Of a stretch of DNA of 64,000 nucleotides, positions 1-10,076 are shown one piece after another. Both the position numbers and the translations under genes were made by a program. The stretch is from Siphonodentalium dalli (Eukaryota > Mollusca > Scaphopoda > Gadilida > Siphonodentaliidae). Position 1 is the stretch's first letter; each line of letters starts with the position of its first letter. The notes below the pieces were generated by a model. It was not told the origin of the DNA and did not search any database. It saw nothing but the letters and a program-made list of their open reading frames with translations. The stretch lies in the NCBI GenBank assembly GCA_032622095.1, contig CP136063.1, positions 37,796,106-37,860,105 of the forward strand, given 5' to 3'.

Positions 1-257
1 ATAGCCGAAGCCCTCCCCCTCATGCCAATCACCACCCAACATCAACATGTATATATTTGTATATATCCCAATGTCTACATCATATTTTCTATTTTCTATG
101 CATTGATAATGTTTGATTACTCATTTACTTCATTCATGTTTCCAGTCATCCAGAATGTAAGAACAGTCAAGTCCATTTGTGAGGTGCCACTAGTTGTATT
201 GCTCATTGAGTCGGAGTCCATTTGCTTCCCTATCTTGGTTTCGAACCACCGTCTGAA
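1..257 (+). other. 5' flank or leader of the non-LTR element
   Basis: No separate gene is visible. The reading frame of the downstream endonuclease/RT gene is closed by a TGA at 207-209 and open from 210, and its first ATG is at 258. This stretch is therefore either the element's 5' untranslated part or the linker after an upstream ORF1 outside the window. The true 5' end of the element cannot be placed. Confidence 0.4.
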
Positions 258-3200
258 ATGACGTGTGACTTGAGTCAATTTAGGGCAGCAATAGGTATCT
301 TCGACTCAGCAAAACGACCGTTAGCAACTAAAACTGTAAAAAACAGCAGCCTTCGCCTCGGAAAATGCTTTACTCCACCAAACGCAAGGTCGATTTTTCT
401 TATTACATTCTTTCTATTACAATTATCAGGCGATATCCATATAAACCCGGGCCCTCTGTCACAGACTAACGCTGAGAATTCGATCTCGATTTTTCACTAT
501 AACGTAAGGAGTATCCGAAATAAACTTGAAAAAATTGCAGATCTTATAAACGAATTTGACATTCTATGTTTCACCGAAACACATCTTGACCCATCTTACC
601 CCTCTAGCCAACTAGAAATCGATGGTTATTGTTCCCCCATTCGCAAAGACCGTGATTCAAAGGGTGGCGGAATATGCGTAATGTTCGCCGACCACTTAAT
701 ATTTAATCGTAAACCTGAATTGGAATTCGATTCTTCTTGTCTCTGGTTCGAAATCCACTCAAAGAAAACTCGCATTGTTCTTGGATTATCGTACAGATCT
801 GATCAATTCTGTACCCAAAATTATTGGGGACTCCTGGAATCCTCAATTTCTGACGCTCTTGATATTTCCGAATATGTAGTCATCACAGGGGATTTTAACT
901 CGAATTTCATGGATAATTCATCGAAGCTAAAACAGATAACGGATGGTTTCAGTATGAAAAATGCTATAAAAGTCCCAACTAGAGTGACCAGCACCTCAAG
1001 TACATTGCTTGACCCAATTTTGACCTCAAGCTCACTCCGTTTAATAGACTCCGATGTCCTAAATCTCGGAGTTTCGGACCACCTAGGTGTATATGCCACA
1101 ATATCATTTCAAAATACTACCGCAGCGTCATTTCCTAGACAAGTATGGAACTACAGAAAAGGTAATTTTTCTCGTGCAAACAATCTACTTGCCCATGTCG
1201 ACTGGGATGACCTCATAAAAAGTGCACCTGATGTGAACACAGCTGCCAATAACTTTCAACTAGAATTCCTGTCCATAATGGCGAAAACAATTCCACAATC
1301 ATGCATTACAGTAAGAACATCCGACAAAATTTGGTTCAATTCGGACATCCGGTTTGAGATACGAAAACGCGACAGAGTAAGGAAAAAGGCCATGAAGGCA
1401 AATAACCCTGAAGTGTGGAGAAAATATAAAAACATAAGGAACAAAGTCAATAACATGAAGAAGCACGCGAAAATCAAATTTGAAGAAAATATCGAAGAAC
1501 GAATAAGAGAAGCATCTAACCCACGAGACTTTTGGAGAATAATACATTACCTACTAAACAAGAAACGAGCAAAAAACATCCCCCCACTATACAGTACTTC
1601 CGGCACTATAACTGCCAACAATAAGACATATGCAATTGACGATGTCGACAAAGCAAAAATTCTAAACGAAAGCTTTATTGCAAATTCTACCATTAATGAT
1701 GCCAATCATAACTTGCCTCATTTTCCGAAGCGCACCGCAAACACCATGCCAGATTTGGTTTTCACAGAATCAGAGGTTGAATCAGCCATCAAATCTTTTA
1801 AACTTAACAAAGCCCATGGCCATGATGGAATTAGTGTTAGAATGCTCAGGGAAACAGCAAAATCAATAGCTCAACCACTCGTCCTTCTATTCAGGAAATC
1901 TATCAACTCTGAGAAATTCCCAGAGTCCTGGAAAGCAGCAAACGTGATCCCGATTTTCAAAAAAGATGATCCAGCGGAAGCCAAAAATTACCGACCAATT
2001 TCCCTTCTACCATGTGTGGCTAAAGTTTTTGAGAAAGTGGTTTTGAAACAGATTAGTAAATTTTTCATTGAAAATGAACTTTTATACTTCCATCAGTCAG
2101 GATTTCTCTCAGGTCATAGTACAACATACCAACTATTAGACCTATATCACAACCTGTGCCAATCCCTTGACAAAGGACTACTTACATGTTCTATATTCTG
2201 TGATATTTCCAAAGCCTTTGAGAGGGTTTGGCACAGGGGACTGATACACAAATTAAATGCTTATGGATTAGAAGGAAATATTTTAAATTGGATAGAAAAC
2301 TACCTAGAAAATCGGACGCAGAGGGTCCTAATCAATGACACATTTTCAAAATACGAGGTCATCCCAGCTGGAGTTCCACAAGGGTCAATCCTGGGGCCAT
2401 TTTTGTTCTTAGTCTATATAAATGATTTAGCCGACGGTATTGAATCAATAACGAGAATGTATGCCGACGATACTTGCCTCACGAACAGTCACTTTGATCT
2501 TAATATACTTGAACATACTATGAACAGCGATTTAGACAAAATTACAGAGTGGTCCCAAAACTGGTTGGTCAGTTTCAACCCAACTAAAACAGTTGGCATG
2601 TCCTTTTCATTAGTTGCGCCCTCAACAGTGAAACCAAACCTCAATTTTGTAGGAAATTCAATCAACTTCGTGGACAAGCATATACACTTAGGTCTGGAAC
2701 TCCAATCAAATCTCAAATGGAACGCACACATTGAAGGGTCTGTCAAAAGAATTGCATCACGTCTGTCTCAACTCCGGCGGATTAAATATCAACTCAACCG
2801 GAAAACCATTGAAATTATTTACAAAACATATATTTTACCCTTATTTGATTATTCAGACGCCGTCTGGGACAATGCCTCAAATTATATGTTAGAGAAGCTT
2901 GACTGGCTTCATGTCGACGCTGGACGGATAGTCAGTGGTATTACCCGTTCTGCTTCGGACAACACGGTATTACAGGAGGTCGGATGGCCATCACTCAATA
3001 AACGACGTCAACTACATAAACTGCAGGCACTCTATAAAATAATCAATAATCTAGCCCCCTCTTATCTAGCAAATACACTTCCCCCCAGATCACACGAGGT
3101 TGCAGATTATAATTGGAGACGCCCCGGTAAATTTTACTCATACTATTGCAATACTGAACACTTCAAACAGTCCTTTTTTCCAGCGATGGTGTTAGAATGG

Positions 3201-3632
3201 AATAAGCTTCCCAAAGTAATCACCGAAGCTGATCAATCTTCTACCTTTAAAACCAACTTGTATCATATAGATCCCACAATCAGCCCCCCTCTACATTTCT
3301 ATGCTGGACGCAGGAAATACAACATTTTTCATTGTCGCATACGTAATTTTTGCAGTGAACTCCGATGTGATATGTTCAATAATTATATCGCTGACAGCCC
3401 CGCATGCTCATGTGGAAATAGATCTGAAGACGCATATCACTATTTCTTCATGTGCCCATTGTACCAACGTGAGCGCTCAGTTCTCTTTGAGAAACTAGAC
3501 CGCGTAAATCTCAAAGTAAACCATATTTCAGAACTCATGTGTGGATTACCTTATCTCTCGTCCCAACAAAATATGAAACTATTTTCCATCACACAGCAAT
3601 ATATTGCAGCGACTAAGCGTTTTGACCCCTAA
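258..3632 (+). CDS. Non-LTR retrotransposon endonuclease/reverse transcriptase (CR1/Jockey-like ORF2)
   Basis: Encodes an apparently intact protein of 1124 residues from the first ATG. Such proteins nick target DNA with an APE-type endonuclease and copy the element RNA at the nick. Numbering from the open frame at 222, the order is: a hydrophobic N-terminal stretch ending in GDIHINPGP (70-78); the endonuclease with the N of HYNVRS (94), the E of FTETH (119), GDFN (about 223) and SDH (about 285); then the reverse transcriptase with HGHDGIS, PISLLP, CDISKAFE, GVPQGSILGP and the catalytic YADD at 747-750 (nt 2460-2471). The C-terminus has a zinc-ribbon-like C-x-CG...H...CPLY motif near nt 3400-3460. 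The absence of stops or frameshifts over 3.4 kb suggests a young copy. No gag-like ORF1 is in view, and family assignment beyond CR1/Jockey-like is uncertain. Confidence 0.93.
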   Translation: MTCDLSQFRAAIGIFDSAKRPLATKTVKNSSLRLGKCFTPPNARSIFLITFFLLQLSGDIHINPGPLSQTNAENSISIFHYNVRSIRNKLEKIADLINEFDILCFTETHLDPSYPSSQLEIDGYCSPIRKDRDSKGGGICVMFADHLIFNRKPELEFDSSCLWFEIHSKKTRIVLGLSYRSDQFCTQNYWGLLESSISDALDISEYVVITGDFNSNFMDNSSKLKQITDGFSMKNAIKVPTRVTSTSSTLLDPILTSSSLRLIDSDVLNLGVSDHLGVYATISFQNTTAASFPRQVWNYRKGNFSRANNLLAHVDWDDLIKSAPDVNTAANNFQLEFLSIMAKTIPQSCITVRTSDKIWFNSDIRFEIRKRDRVRKKAMKANNPEVWRKYKNIRNKVNNMKKHAKIKFEENIEERIREASNPRDFWRIIHYLLNKKRAKNIPPLYSTSGTITANNKTYAIDDVDKAKILNESFIANSTINDANHNLPHFPKRTANTMPDLVFTESEVESAIKSFKLNKAHGHDGISVRMLRETAKSIAQPLVLLFRKSINSEKFPESWKAANVIPIFKKDDPAEAKNYRPISLLPCVAKVFEKVVLKQISKFFIENELLYFHQSGFLSGHSTTYQLLDLYHNLCQSLDKGLLTCSIFCDISKAFERVWHRGLIHKLNAYGLEGNILNWIENYLENRTQRVLINDTFSKYEVIPAGVPQGSILGPFLFLVYINDLADGIESITRMYADDTCLTNSHFDLNILEHTMNSDLDKITEWSQNWLVSFNPTKTVGMSFSLVAPSTVKPNLNFVGNSINFVDKHIHLGLELQSNLKWNAHIEGSVKRIASRLSQLRRIKYQLNRKTIEIIYKTYILPLFDYSDAVWDNASNYMLEKLDWLHVDAGRIVSGITRSASDNTVLQEVGWPSLNKRRQLHKLQALYKIINNLAPSYLANTLPPRSHEVADYNWRRPGKFYSYYCNTEHFKQSFFPAMVLEWNKLPKVITEADQSSTFKTNLYHIDPTISPPLHFYAGRRKYNIFHCRIRNFCSELRCDMFNNYIADSPACSCGNRSEDAYHYFFMCPLYQRERSVLFEKLDRVNLKVNHISELMCGLPYLSSQQNMKLFSITQQYIAATKRFDP
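429..455 (+). other. 2A-like motif GDIHINPGP
   Basis: The codons read GDIHINPGP just after a hydrophobic leader and just before the endonuclease domain. It matches the D-x-E-x-N-P-G-P ribosome-skipping consensus except that H replaces E. 2A-like sequences are known at the N-terminus of some CR1-type retrotransposon proteins. Whether this variant skips is unknown. Confidence 0.5.
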
Positions 3633-4120
3633 TGATTATATTTATCTTATTTGCGAATCTATACTTGCTTCCGGAATTTCAACTTTTACCTCACAAGTGG
3701 ACAAACCTCCCATTCAAACATCTCATTCTGATTTATCATCTGTATTGCCTTCCAGAGCACAACAATAACAAAATAGAGAACGAATCAAGTGTACCATTAT
3801 ATTTTACAACCAACACAAAAGTGCTTAGAATAGATAATATATTGGCACTTGTCAATCATTCCAACATTAATAAAATAGTGACATTCTTCAAATACAAATT
3901 TTCTCACAGATAAGAAGCAATCTCATGTTGGATCATCTCTGGAAGGCGCTACACATTATATCTCCCATAACTTCTCACCATGTAAATAAGTTTGTACCGT
4001 CATCTTGATCACATGTGTGTTAAAATATTGTATTAGGAGAGGGGCTTCATAAGTTGCAAAAACTTGTGCCCCAATCCCCTTTGTATATTTTGCAAATAAA
4101 ATATGTTTCAAGTCAAGTCA
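3633..4120 (+). other. 3' untranslated region and tail of the non-LTR element
   Basis: Follows the TAA stop of the RT gene. AATAAA lies at 4095-4100, followed by a short direct repeat TCAAGTCAAGTCA at 4108-4120. A short tandem 3' tail rather than poly(A) is typical of CR1-like elements. A 93-codon frame overlaps the stop (TAATG, 3630-3634) but resembles no known protein. Confidence 0.6.
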
Positions 4121-4124
4121 TCCA

Positions 4125-4369
4125 GCCACCCATAGTATATTATGCGCCGCAGGCGCCCCTATAGAGGTTACTGCCCACATAAATAATAGGTAAAAGTATT
4201 TTATGCGCCGCAGGCGCTCCTATAGATGCTACTGCCCACATAAATAGTATTTATGTGGGCAGTAGCATCTATAGGAGCGCCTGCGGCGCATAAGATACTT
4301 TTACCTATTATTTATGTGGGCAGTAACCTCTATAGGGGCGCCTGCGGCGCATAAGATACTATGGGTGGC
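4125..4369. repeat. 245 bp near-perfect palindrome at the left end of minisatellite 1
   Basis: Two arms of about 122 bp mirror each other around base 4247 (CCCACATAAATA-g-TATTTATGTGGG). Each arm holds two 61 bp-type monomers in opposite orientation, with only a few mismatches. The left arm is the only part of this array in reverse orientation. Confidence 0.9.
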
Positions 4370-6335
4370 GGAATGGAGTGGCGGGTGGGTAAATAACTTC
4401 TATAATCTGATGATCGAGGGGCGCCTGCGGCGCATATGATACTTTTACCTATTATTTATGTGGGCAGTATCCTCTATAGGAACGCCTGCGGCGCATAAGA
4501 TACTATGGGTGGCGGGATGGGGTGGCGGGTGGATAAATAACCTCTATAATCTGATGATCGAGGGGCGCCTGCGGCGCATATGATACTTTTACCTATTATT
4601 TATGTGGGCAGTAGCATCTATAGGAGCGCCTGCGGCGCAAAAGATACTTTTACCTATTATTTATGTGGGCAGTAGCATCTATAGGAGCGCCTGCGGCGCA
4701 TAAGATACTTTTACCTATTATTTATGTGGGCAGTAGCATCTATAGGAGCGCCTGCGGCGCATAAGATACTTTTACCTATTATTTATGTGGGCAGTAGCAT
4801 CTATAGGAGCGCCTGCGGCGCATAAGATACTTTTACCTATTATTTATGTGGGCAGTAGCATCTATAGGAGCGCCTGCGGCGCATAAGATACTTTTACCTA
4901 TTATTTATGTGGGCAGTAGCATCTATAGGAGCGCCTGCGGCGCATAAGATACTTTTACCTATTATTTATGTGGGCAGTAGCATCTATAGGAGCGCCTGCG
5001 GCGCATAAGATACTTTTACCTATTATTTATGTGGGCAGTAGCATCTATAGGAGCGCCTGCGGCGCATAAGATACTTTTACCTATTATTTATGTGGGCAGT
5101 AGCATCTATAGGAGCGCCTGCGGCGCATAAGATACTTTTACCTATTATTTATGTTGGCAGTAGCATCTATAGGAGCGCCTGCGGCGCATGAGATACTTTT
5201 ACCTATTATTTATGTGGGCAGTAGCATCTATAGGAGCGCCTGCGGCGCATAAGATACTTTTACCTATTATTTATGTGGGCAGTAGCATATATAGGAGCGC
5301 CTGCGGCGCATAAGATACTTTTACCTATTATTTATGTGGGCAGTAGCATCTATAGGAGCGCCTGCGGCGCATAAGATACTTTTACCTATTATTTATGTGG
5401 GCAGTAGCATCTATAGGAGCGCCTGCGGCGCATAAGATACTATTACCTATTATTTATGTGGGCAGTAGCATCTATAGGAGCGCCTGCGGCGCATAAGATA
5501 CTTTTACCTATTATTTATGTGGGCAGTAGCATCTATAGGAGCGCCTGCGGCGCATAAGATACTTTTACCTATTATTTATGTGGGCAGTAGCCTCTATAGG
5601 GGCGCCTGCGGCGCATAAGATACTTTTACCTATTATTTATGTGGGCAGTAGCATCTATAGGGGCACCTGCGGCGCATAAGATACTTTTACCTATTATTTA
5701 TGTGGGCAGTAGCATCTATAGAAGCGCCTGCGGCGCATAAGATACTTTTACCTATTATTTATGTGGGCAGTAGCCTCTATAGGGGCGCCTGCGCGCATAA
5801 GATACTTTTACCTATTATTTATGTGGGCAGTAGCATCTATAGGGGCGCATGCGGCGCATAATATAATTTTACCTATTATTTATGTGTGTAGTAGCCTCTA
5901 TAGGGGCGCCTGCCGCGCATTAAGATACTTTTACCTATTATTTATGTGGGCAGTAGCATCTAATGGGGCGCCTGCGGCGCATAAGATACCTGTACCTATT
6001 ATTTATGTGTGTAGTAGCCTCTATAGGGGCGCCTGCCGCGCATTAAGATACCTGTACCTATTATTTATGTGGGCAGTAGCATCTATAGGGGCGCCTGCGG
6101 CGCATAAAATACTTTTACCTATTATTTATGTGGGCAGTAGCCTCTAAAGGGGCGCCTGCGGCGCATAAGATACTTTTACCTATTATTTATGTGGGCAGTA
6201 GCCTCTGTAAGGGCGCCTGCGGCGCATAAGATACTATGGGTGGCGGGATGGGGTGGTGGGTGGATAAATAACTTCTATAATATGATGATCGAGGGGCGCC
6301 TGCGGCGCATAAGATACTTTTACCTATCATTGTTT
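4248..6335 (+). repeat. 61 bp minisatellite array, about 30 copies
   Basis: A 61 bp monomer is repeated head to tail, near-identical between about 4600 and 5560 and more varied after that. Each monomer contains GCGCCTGCGGCGC, a perfect 5 bp stem with a TGC loop, followed by ATAAGATACTTTTACC and TTTATGTGGGCAGTAG. Near 4365-4440, 4500-4575 and 6233-6300, chimeric monomers carry the G-rich segment of the second array (9091-10076). The long frames across it are repeat translations, not genes. Confidence 0.95.
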
Positions 6336-7722
6336 TATGGTGCCCATATTCAGAATGAGCAAAGGGTGGTGCCACAGTGTAATGGGCCCACAAACAAGGT
6401 ACCCCACCTTGCTCACCGGAAGCTAATATTATGCTAATGATGAACAGACAGTCTGCCGTAGGAGCAGTTTTAGCCAGTCAAAAGTAAAAATAGTGTAAAT
6501 AAAATTGTAGAGAATCCTGAATCTCATGAATTGCTTAGATGTTGGTGTACACATACAAAACACAACATATGCAACTTTAAATCCCACACTCAGTCGTGGC
6601 AGGTTTTTTTGTTCATATAATCATCGGAGGTGCCGTTGTTGTAGCGAGAGGTATCGGATTCCTCCGAGATCGCAGCGGGCGCACGAATTACTATATTTTA
6701 TAGATTCCCGCGTTATCATAACAGCTACGTTAATATCTCCGTGGCTGATATTCCAGTATTATATGTATATCATAAAATTCCCCGGACCATGTATATGTTA
6801 TATCAATCAATAATTATCTCTTGTACCGAAGAATCATAGTTGTGGTATGTCCGTCAAAATTGGGAGGTGTCCGAAAATTAAAATGGCCGCGTTCCCGTTG
6901 CATTAATTTAGCATGTCCGTCATCAACGGAAAGTAACGAACTTATCCGAAAATGGCCGAATTCCCGCGATATCTTTACGATGCCGTTTATTATGTGGCCG
7001 CCTATGTATATATGGTGTCGAACCTGGAACTTAGCACTGTACAATCCGCAAACGTCCCCGTGTTATTTCATGAGTTAATTCATAAGTATTGTCAGAACGG
7101 AGGACGGACTGACGGTCGTGACGGGCAACATAGCCCTTCCATCTGTCAAAATAAATATAGTGAAAGAAACAATGGCTCAAACCTATCCGTCATATAATTT
7201 CCCCACATAACGAAGGTGGTTCACAAATGTATGGATGTCAAAAGAAAGGGGAGTTTTGTCTGCTATAGGCATATTAAAGAAGATTCGAGGCTAAAAGTGA
7301 TGATGACCAAGGTCCCAATTTCTCGCAGACAAATTGCTCCTCGTTCTGATGACATGAATTTTGAGGTAGAAGCTGGATCCCGGAGCGGTTTATTAGAATT
7401 TTGAAAATAGTTTTAGAACGCACCCCACAAAAACAAGATTCATTTAATGCCAAAGGTAGAATTTCTAGGTTTTTGAAAATTACTCCCAATGAGTTAAAAA
7501 GATGCCAAAATGTTTTGATAAGACCACCATCAGTTGCAGATTGCTGAATATATGTCATGCTAAGCGCATGCCATATCATGTTTCGACTCGTTACCTGCAA
7601 TACATGTGCACTAAGTCAGCTAGAGTCCGGGCGTCGCCCGTGATCTTATCTAAATACCGACAGAACATAGCTTCCAGGGGGATGGTGAGATTGGACCCGT
7701 ACCGTGGAAGTTCATCACTAAT
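6336..7722. other. No recognisable gene
   Basis: Unique-looking AT-rich DNA between the two related minisatellites. Only short frames occur, none with recognisable domains. No clear repeat, RNA gene or transposon end is visible. Confidence 0.5.
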
Positions 7723-8032
7723 AGTATAGTTTTGATAAGTTAATGGTGTTAGCCACCATAGTGATTCGTTATATAATCAACAACCAGTTGTTTGTACATA
7801 TAATATACGTGCAATGTTTCACATATATATACATATATATATATATGGAGTGAAATGGGTAGTTATATCTACACTATAGTATAGTTTTGATAAGTTAATG
7901 GTGTCATCCACCACCATCGTGAATCATTATATAATCTAACAACCAGTTGTGCGTACATATAATACACGTGCAATGTTTCACATATATATAGCTATGGTCG
8001 TATGGAGTGAAGTGGGTAGTTATATATACACT
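7723..8032 (+). repeat. Tandem duplication, two 155 bp copies
   Basis: Both copies (7723-7877 and 7878-8032) begin AGTATAGTTTTGATAAGTTA and share CAACCAGTTGT and CACGTGCAATGTTTCACATA. They differ by scattered substitutions and by the length of a TA run. Confidence 0.9.
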
Positions 8033-9090
8033 CCTGTAACAGTAAATATATATTGACAAAAAGGTAATATATATAATTACCAAAAGATGATACATTTAAA
8101 GAAAACTTGTCTAAGGTAATTATAAAATATGATGTATATATAATTAGCAAAATGTTGTAAAGTTACCATACACATAAGTATAAGTAGATGCGCGCGTAAG
8201 TTGTGTTTTCAATACCACTAAAAATCCAATTAAAAGTGAAAAACATGGTATAAATTAAACATAAGATTACCTGTTATCAGAAATTAATCACATGTGGCGA
8301 ATTCAATACAGTATAATTATATGTTCGTATAGTCCATACGAATTATTTTAGGCCACATATCTTCTATACGTAACGGAGCCCAAATTAAACAGCCTACATG
8401 GCCCTTGTTCCCGCTGATCTGAAGTGCAGACGTTATAAAAGACGTCATGACTCACGAGCTCCGGTGTGACGTATATCTGCCGGTGACGTCGTAAGCCAGG
8501 TGCGTGTAAGGTCATTTAAAGGGATACATATTGCTTGCGCGTTGTTATTTTATTAATCATAATCCAAGCATACACAGTTATTATAACCTTTGGGTTATTA
8601 AAATGACATCTGGAATTATATTGTTACATGACAATGCATCCGATATATAAATCGCAGAACAAAACTCCCTAAATATGGGTTTTTGTTTTCACCCCGGGAT
8701 CCCCTTATAAATGAAAGATAGTACAATCCTTCCCACCACGAACCCTATTCATAATCGTCCCGTGTTGATTAGTTTATAACCCGTCGGAGGCAAGTAGTCT
8801 CTTATCACACACGTATGCATGTAACCCTGCTTGAAACCTATGTTTGTGGGGGGGGGGGGCGTTATTGTACCATATTTATGATTACATAATAGGCAGTCCA
8901 GAATATAAATAACCCCAGAATAATGTATACCAAGCATAAAATCACAATAACCCAACCCCTTCAGGGACAAGTCACACCAAAATAAAAAGTAATGTGGATG
9001 GGAATTTTATAATCTACTATATAAATCTCGAGATAATTATCCATACATATCGTGCTGTGTGTATATCCATTGAGTAATATTCCGGGATAA
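8033..9090. other. No recognisable gene; AT-rich spacer with a G run
   Basis: Contains an AT-rich stretch, the CRE/AP-1-like cluster annotated separately, and a poly-G run near 8848-8858. No coding frame with recognisable domains. Confidence 0.5.
8434..8491. promoter_or_regulatory. Cluster of CRE/AP-1-like motifs with a TATA-like box
   Basis: Within 58 bp are TATAAAA (8434-8440), GACGTCAT (8441-8448), TGACTCA (8448-8454), TGACGTAT (8467-8474) and TGACGTCG (8484-8491). CREB/ATF and AP-1 factors bind such sites. No transcript start or adjacent gene is visible, so the regulatory role is speculative. Confidence 0.25.
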
Positions 9091-10076
9091 TACGCGGCGC
9101 ATAAGATACAATGGGAGGCGGGATGGGGCGGTGGGTGGGTACTACATAAGGTACTACATAAGGGCGCCTGCGGCGCATAAGATGCTATGAGAGGCGGGAT
9201 GGGGTGGTAGGTGGGTATACCTACATAGGGGCGCCTGCGGCGCATAATACTATGGGAGGCGGGATGGGGTGGTAGATGGGTACTACACACACAGGGGCGC
9301 CTGCGGCGCATAAGATACTATGGGAGGCGGGATGGGGTGGTGGGTGGTTACTACATACACAGGGGCGCCTGCGACGCATAGGATACTATGGGAGGCGGGA
9401 TGGGGCGGGTGGGTGGGTACTACATACAAAGGGGCACATGCGGAGCATAAGATACTATGGGAGGCGGGATGGGGTGGTGGGTGGGTACTACATACATAGG
9501 GGTGCCTGCGGCGCATAAGATACTATGGGAGGCGGGATGGGGTGGTGGGTGGGTACTACATACACAGGGCGCCTGTGGCGCATAAGATACTATGGGAGGC
9601 GGGTTGGGGTGGTGGGTGGGTACTACATACATAGGGGCGCATAACATACTATAAGAGGCGGGGATGGGTGGTGGGTGGGTACTACATACATAGGGGCGGC
9701 ATGGGGTGGTAGATGGGTACTATATACATAGGGGGCGCCTGCGGCGCATAATATACAATGGGAGCCGGGATGGGTTGGTAGGTGGGTACTACATACATAG
9801 GGGCGCCTGCGGCGCATATGATACTATGGGAGGCGGGATGGGGTGGTGGGGTGGGAACTACATACATAGGGGCGGGATGGGGTGGTGGGGTGGGTACTAC
9901 ATACATAGGGGCGCCTGCGGCGCATAAGATACTATGGGAGGCCCGATGGGGTGGTATGTTGGTACTATGTACATAGCGGCGCATAAAATAATATCGGAGG
10001 CGGGATGGGGTGGTAGGTGGGTATTACATACCCACCTATGTATGTAGTACCCACCTACCCACCCCGTCCCGCCTCC
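9091..10076 (+). repeat. About 68 bp G-rich minisatellite array, about 14 copies
   Basis: The monomer contains the same GCGCCTGCGGCGCATAAGAT core as the 61 bp array, followed by a G-rich segment with runs GGG-N4-GGG-N2-GGGG-N4-GGG and then TACTACATACATAGG. Some copies are deletion derivatives (for example near 9690 and 9865-9895). The last copy is inverted. Proline- and glycine-rich frames here are repeat artefacts. Confidence 0.95.
9996..10076. repeat. 81 bp palindrome at the right end of minisatellite 2
   Basis: GGAGGCGGGATGGGGTGG on the left is mirrored by CCACCCCGTCCCGCCTCC on the right, around base 10036. The array therefore ends in an inverted partial monomer, as the first array begins with one. 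Confidence 0.85.

Noticed and set aside
5761-6147. 128-codon frame with repeated WAVASIGAP-like peptides
   Set aside because: It is the translation of the 61 bp minisatellite; its regularity follows from the DNA repeat.
4248-6335. Regular direct repeats that could suggest a CRISPR array
   Set aside because: The 61 bp units abut with no variable spacers, and the context is a eukaryotic repeat region.
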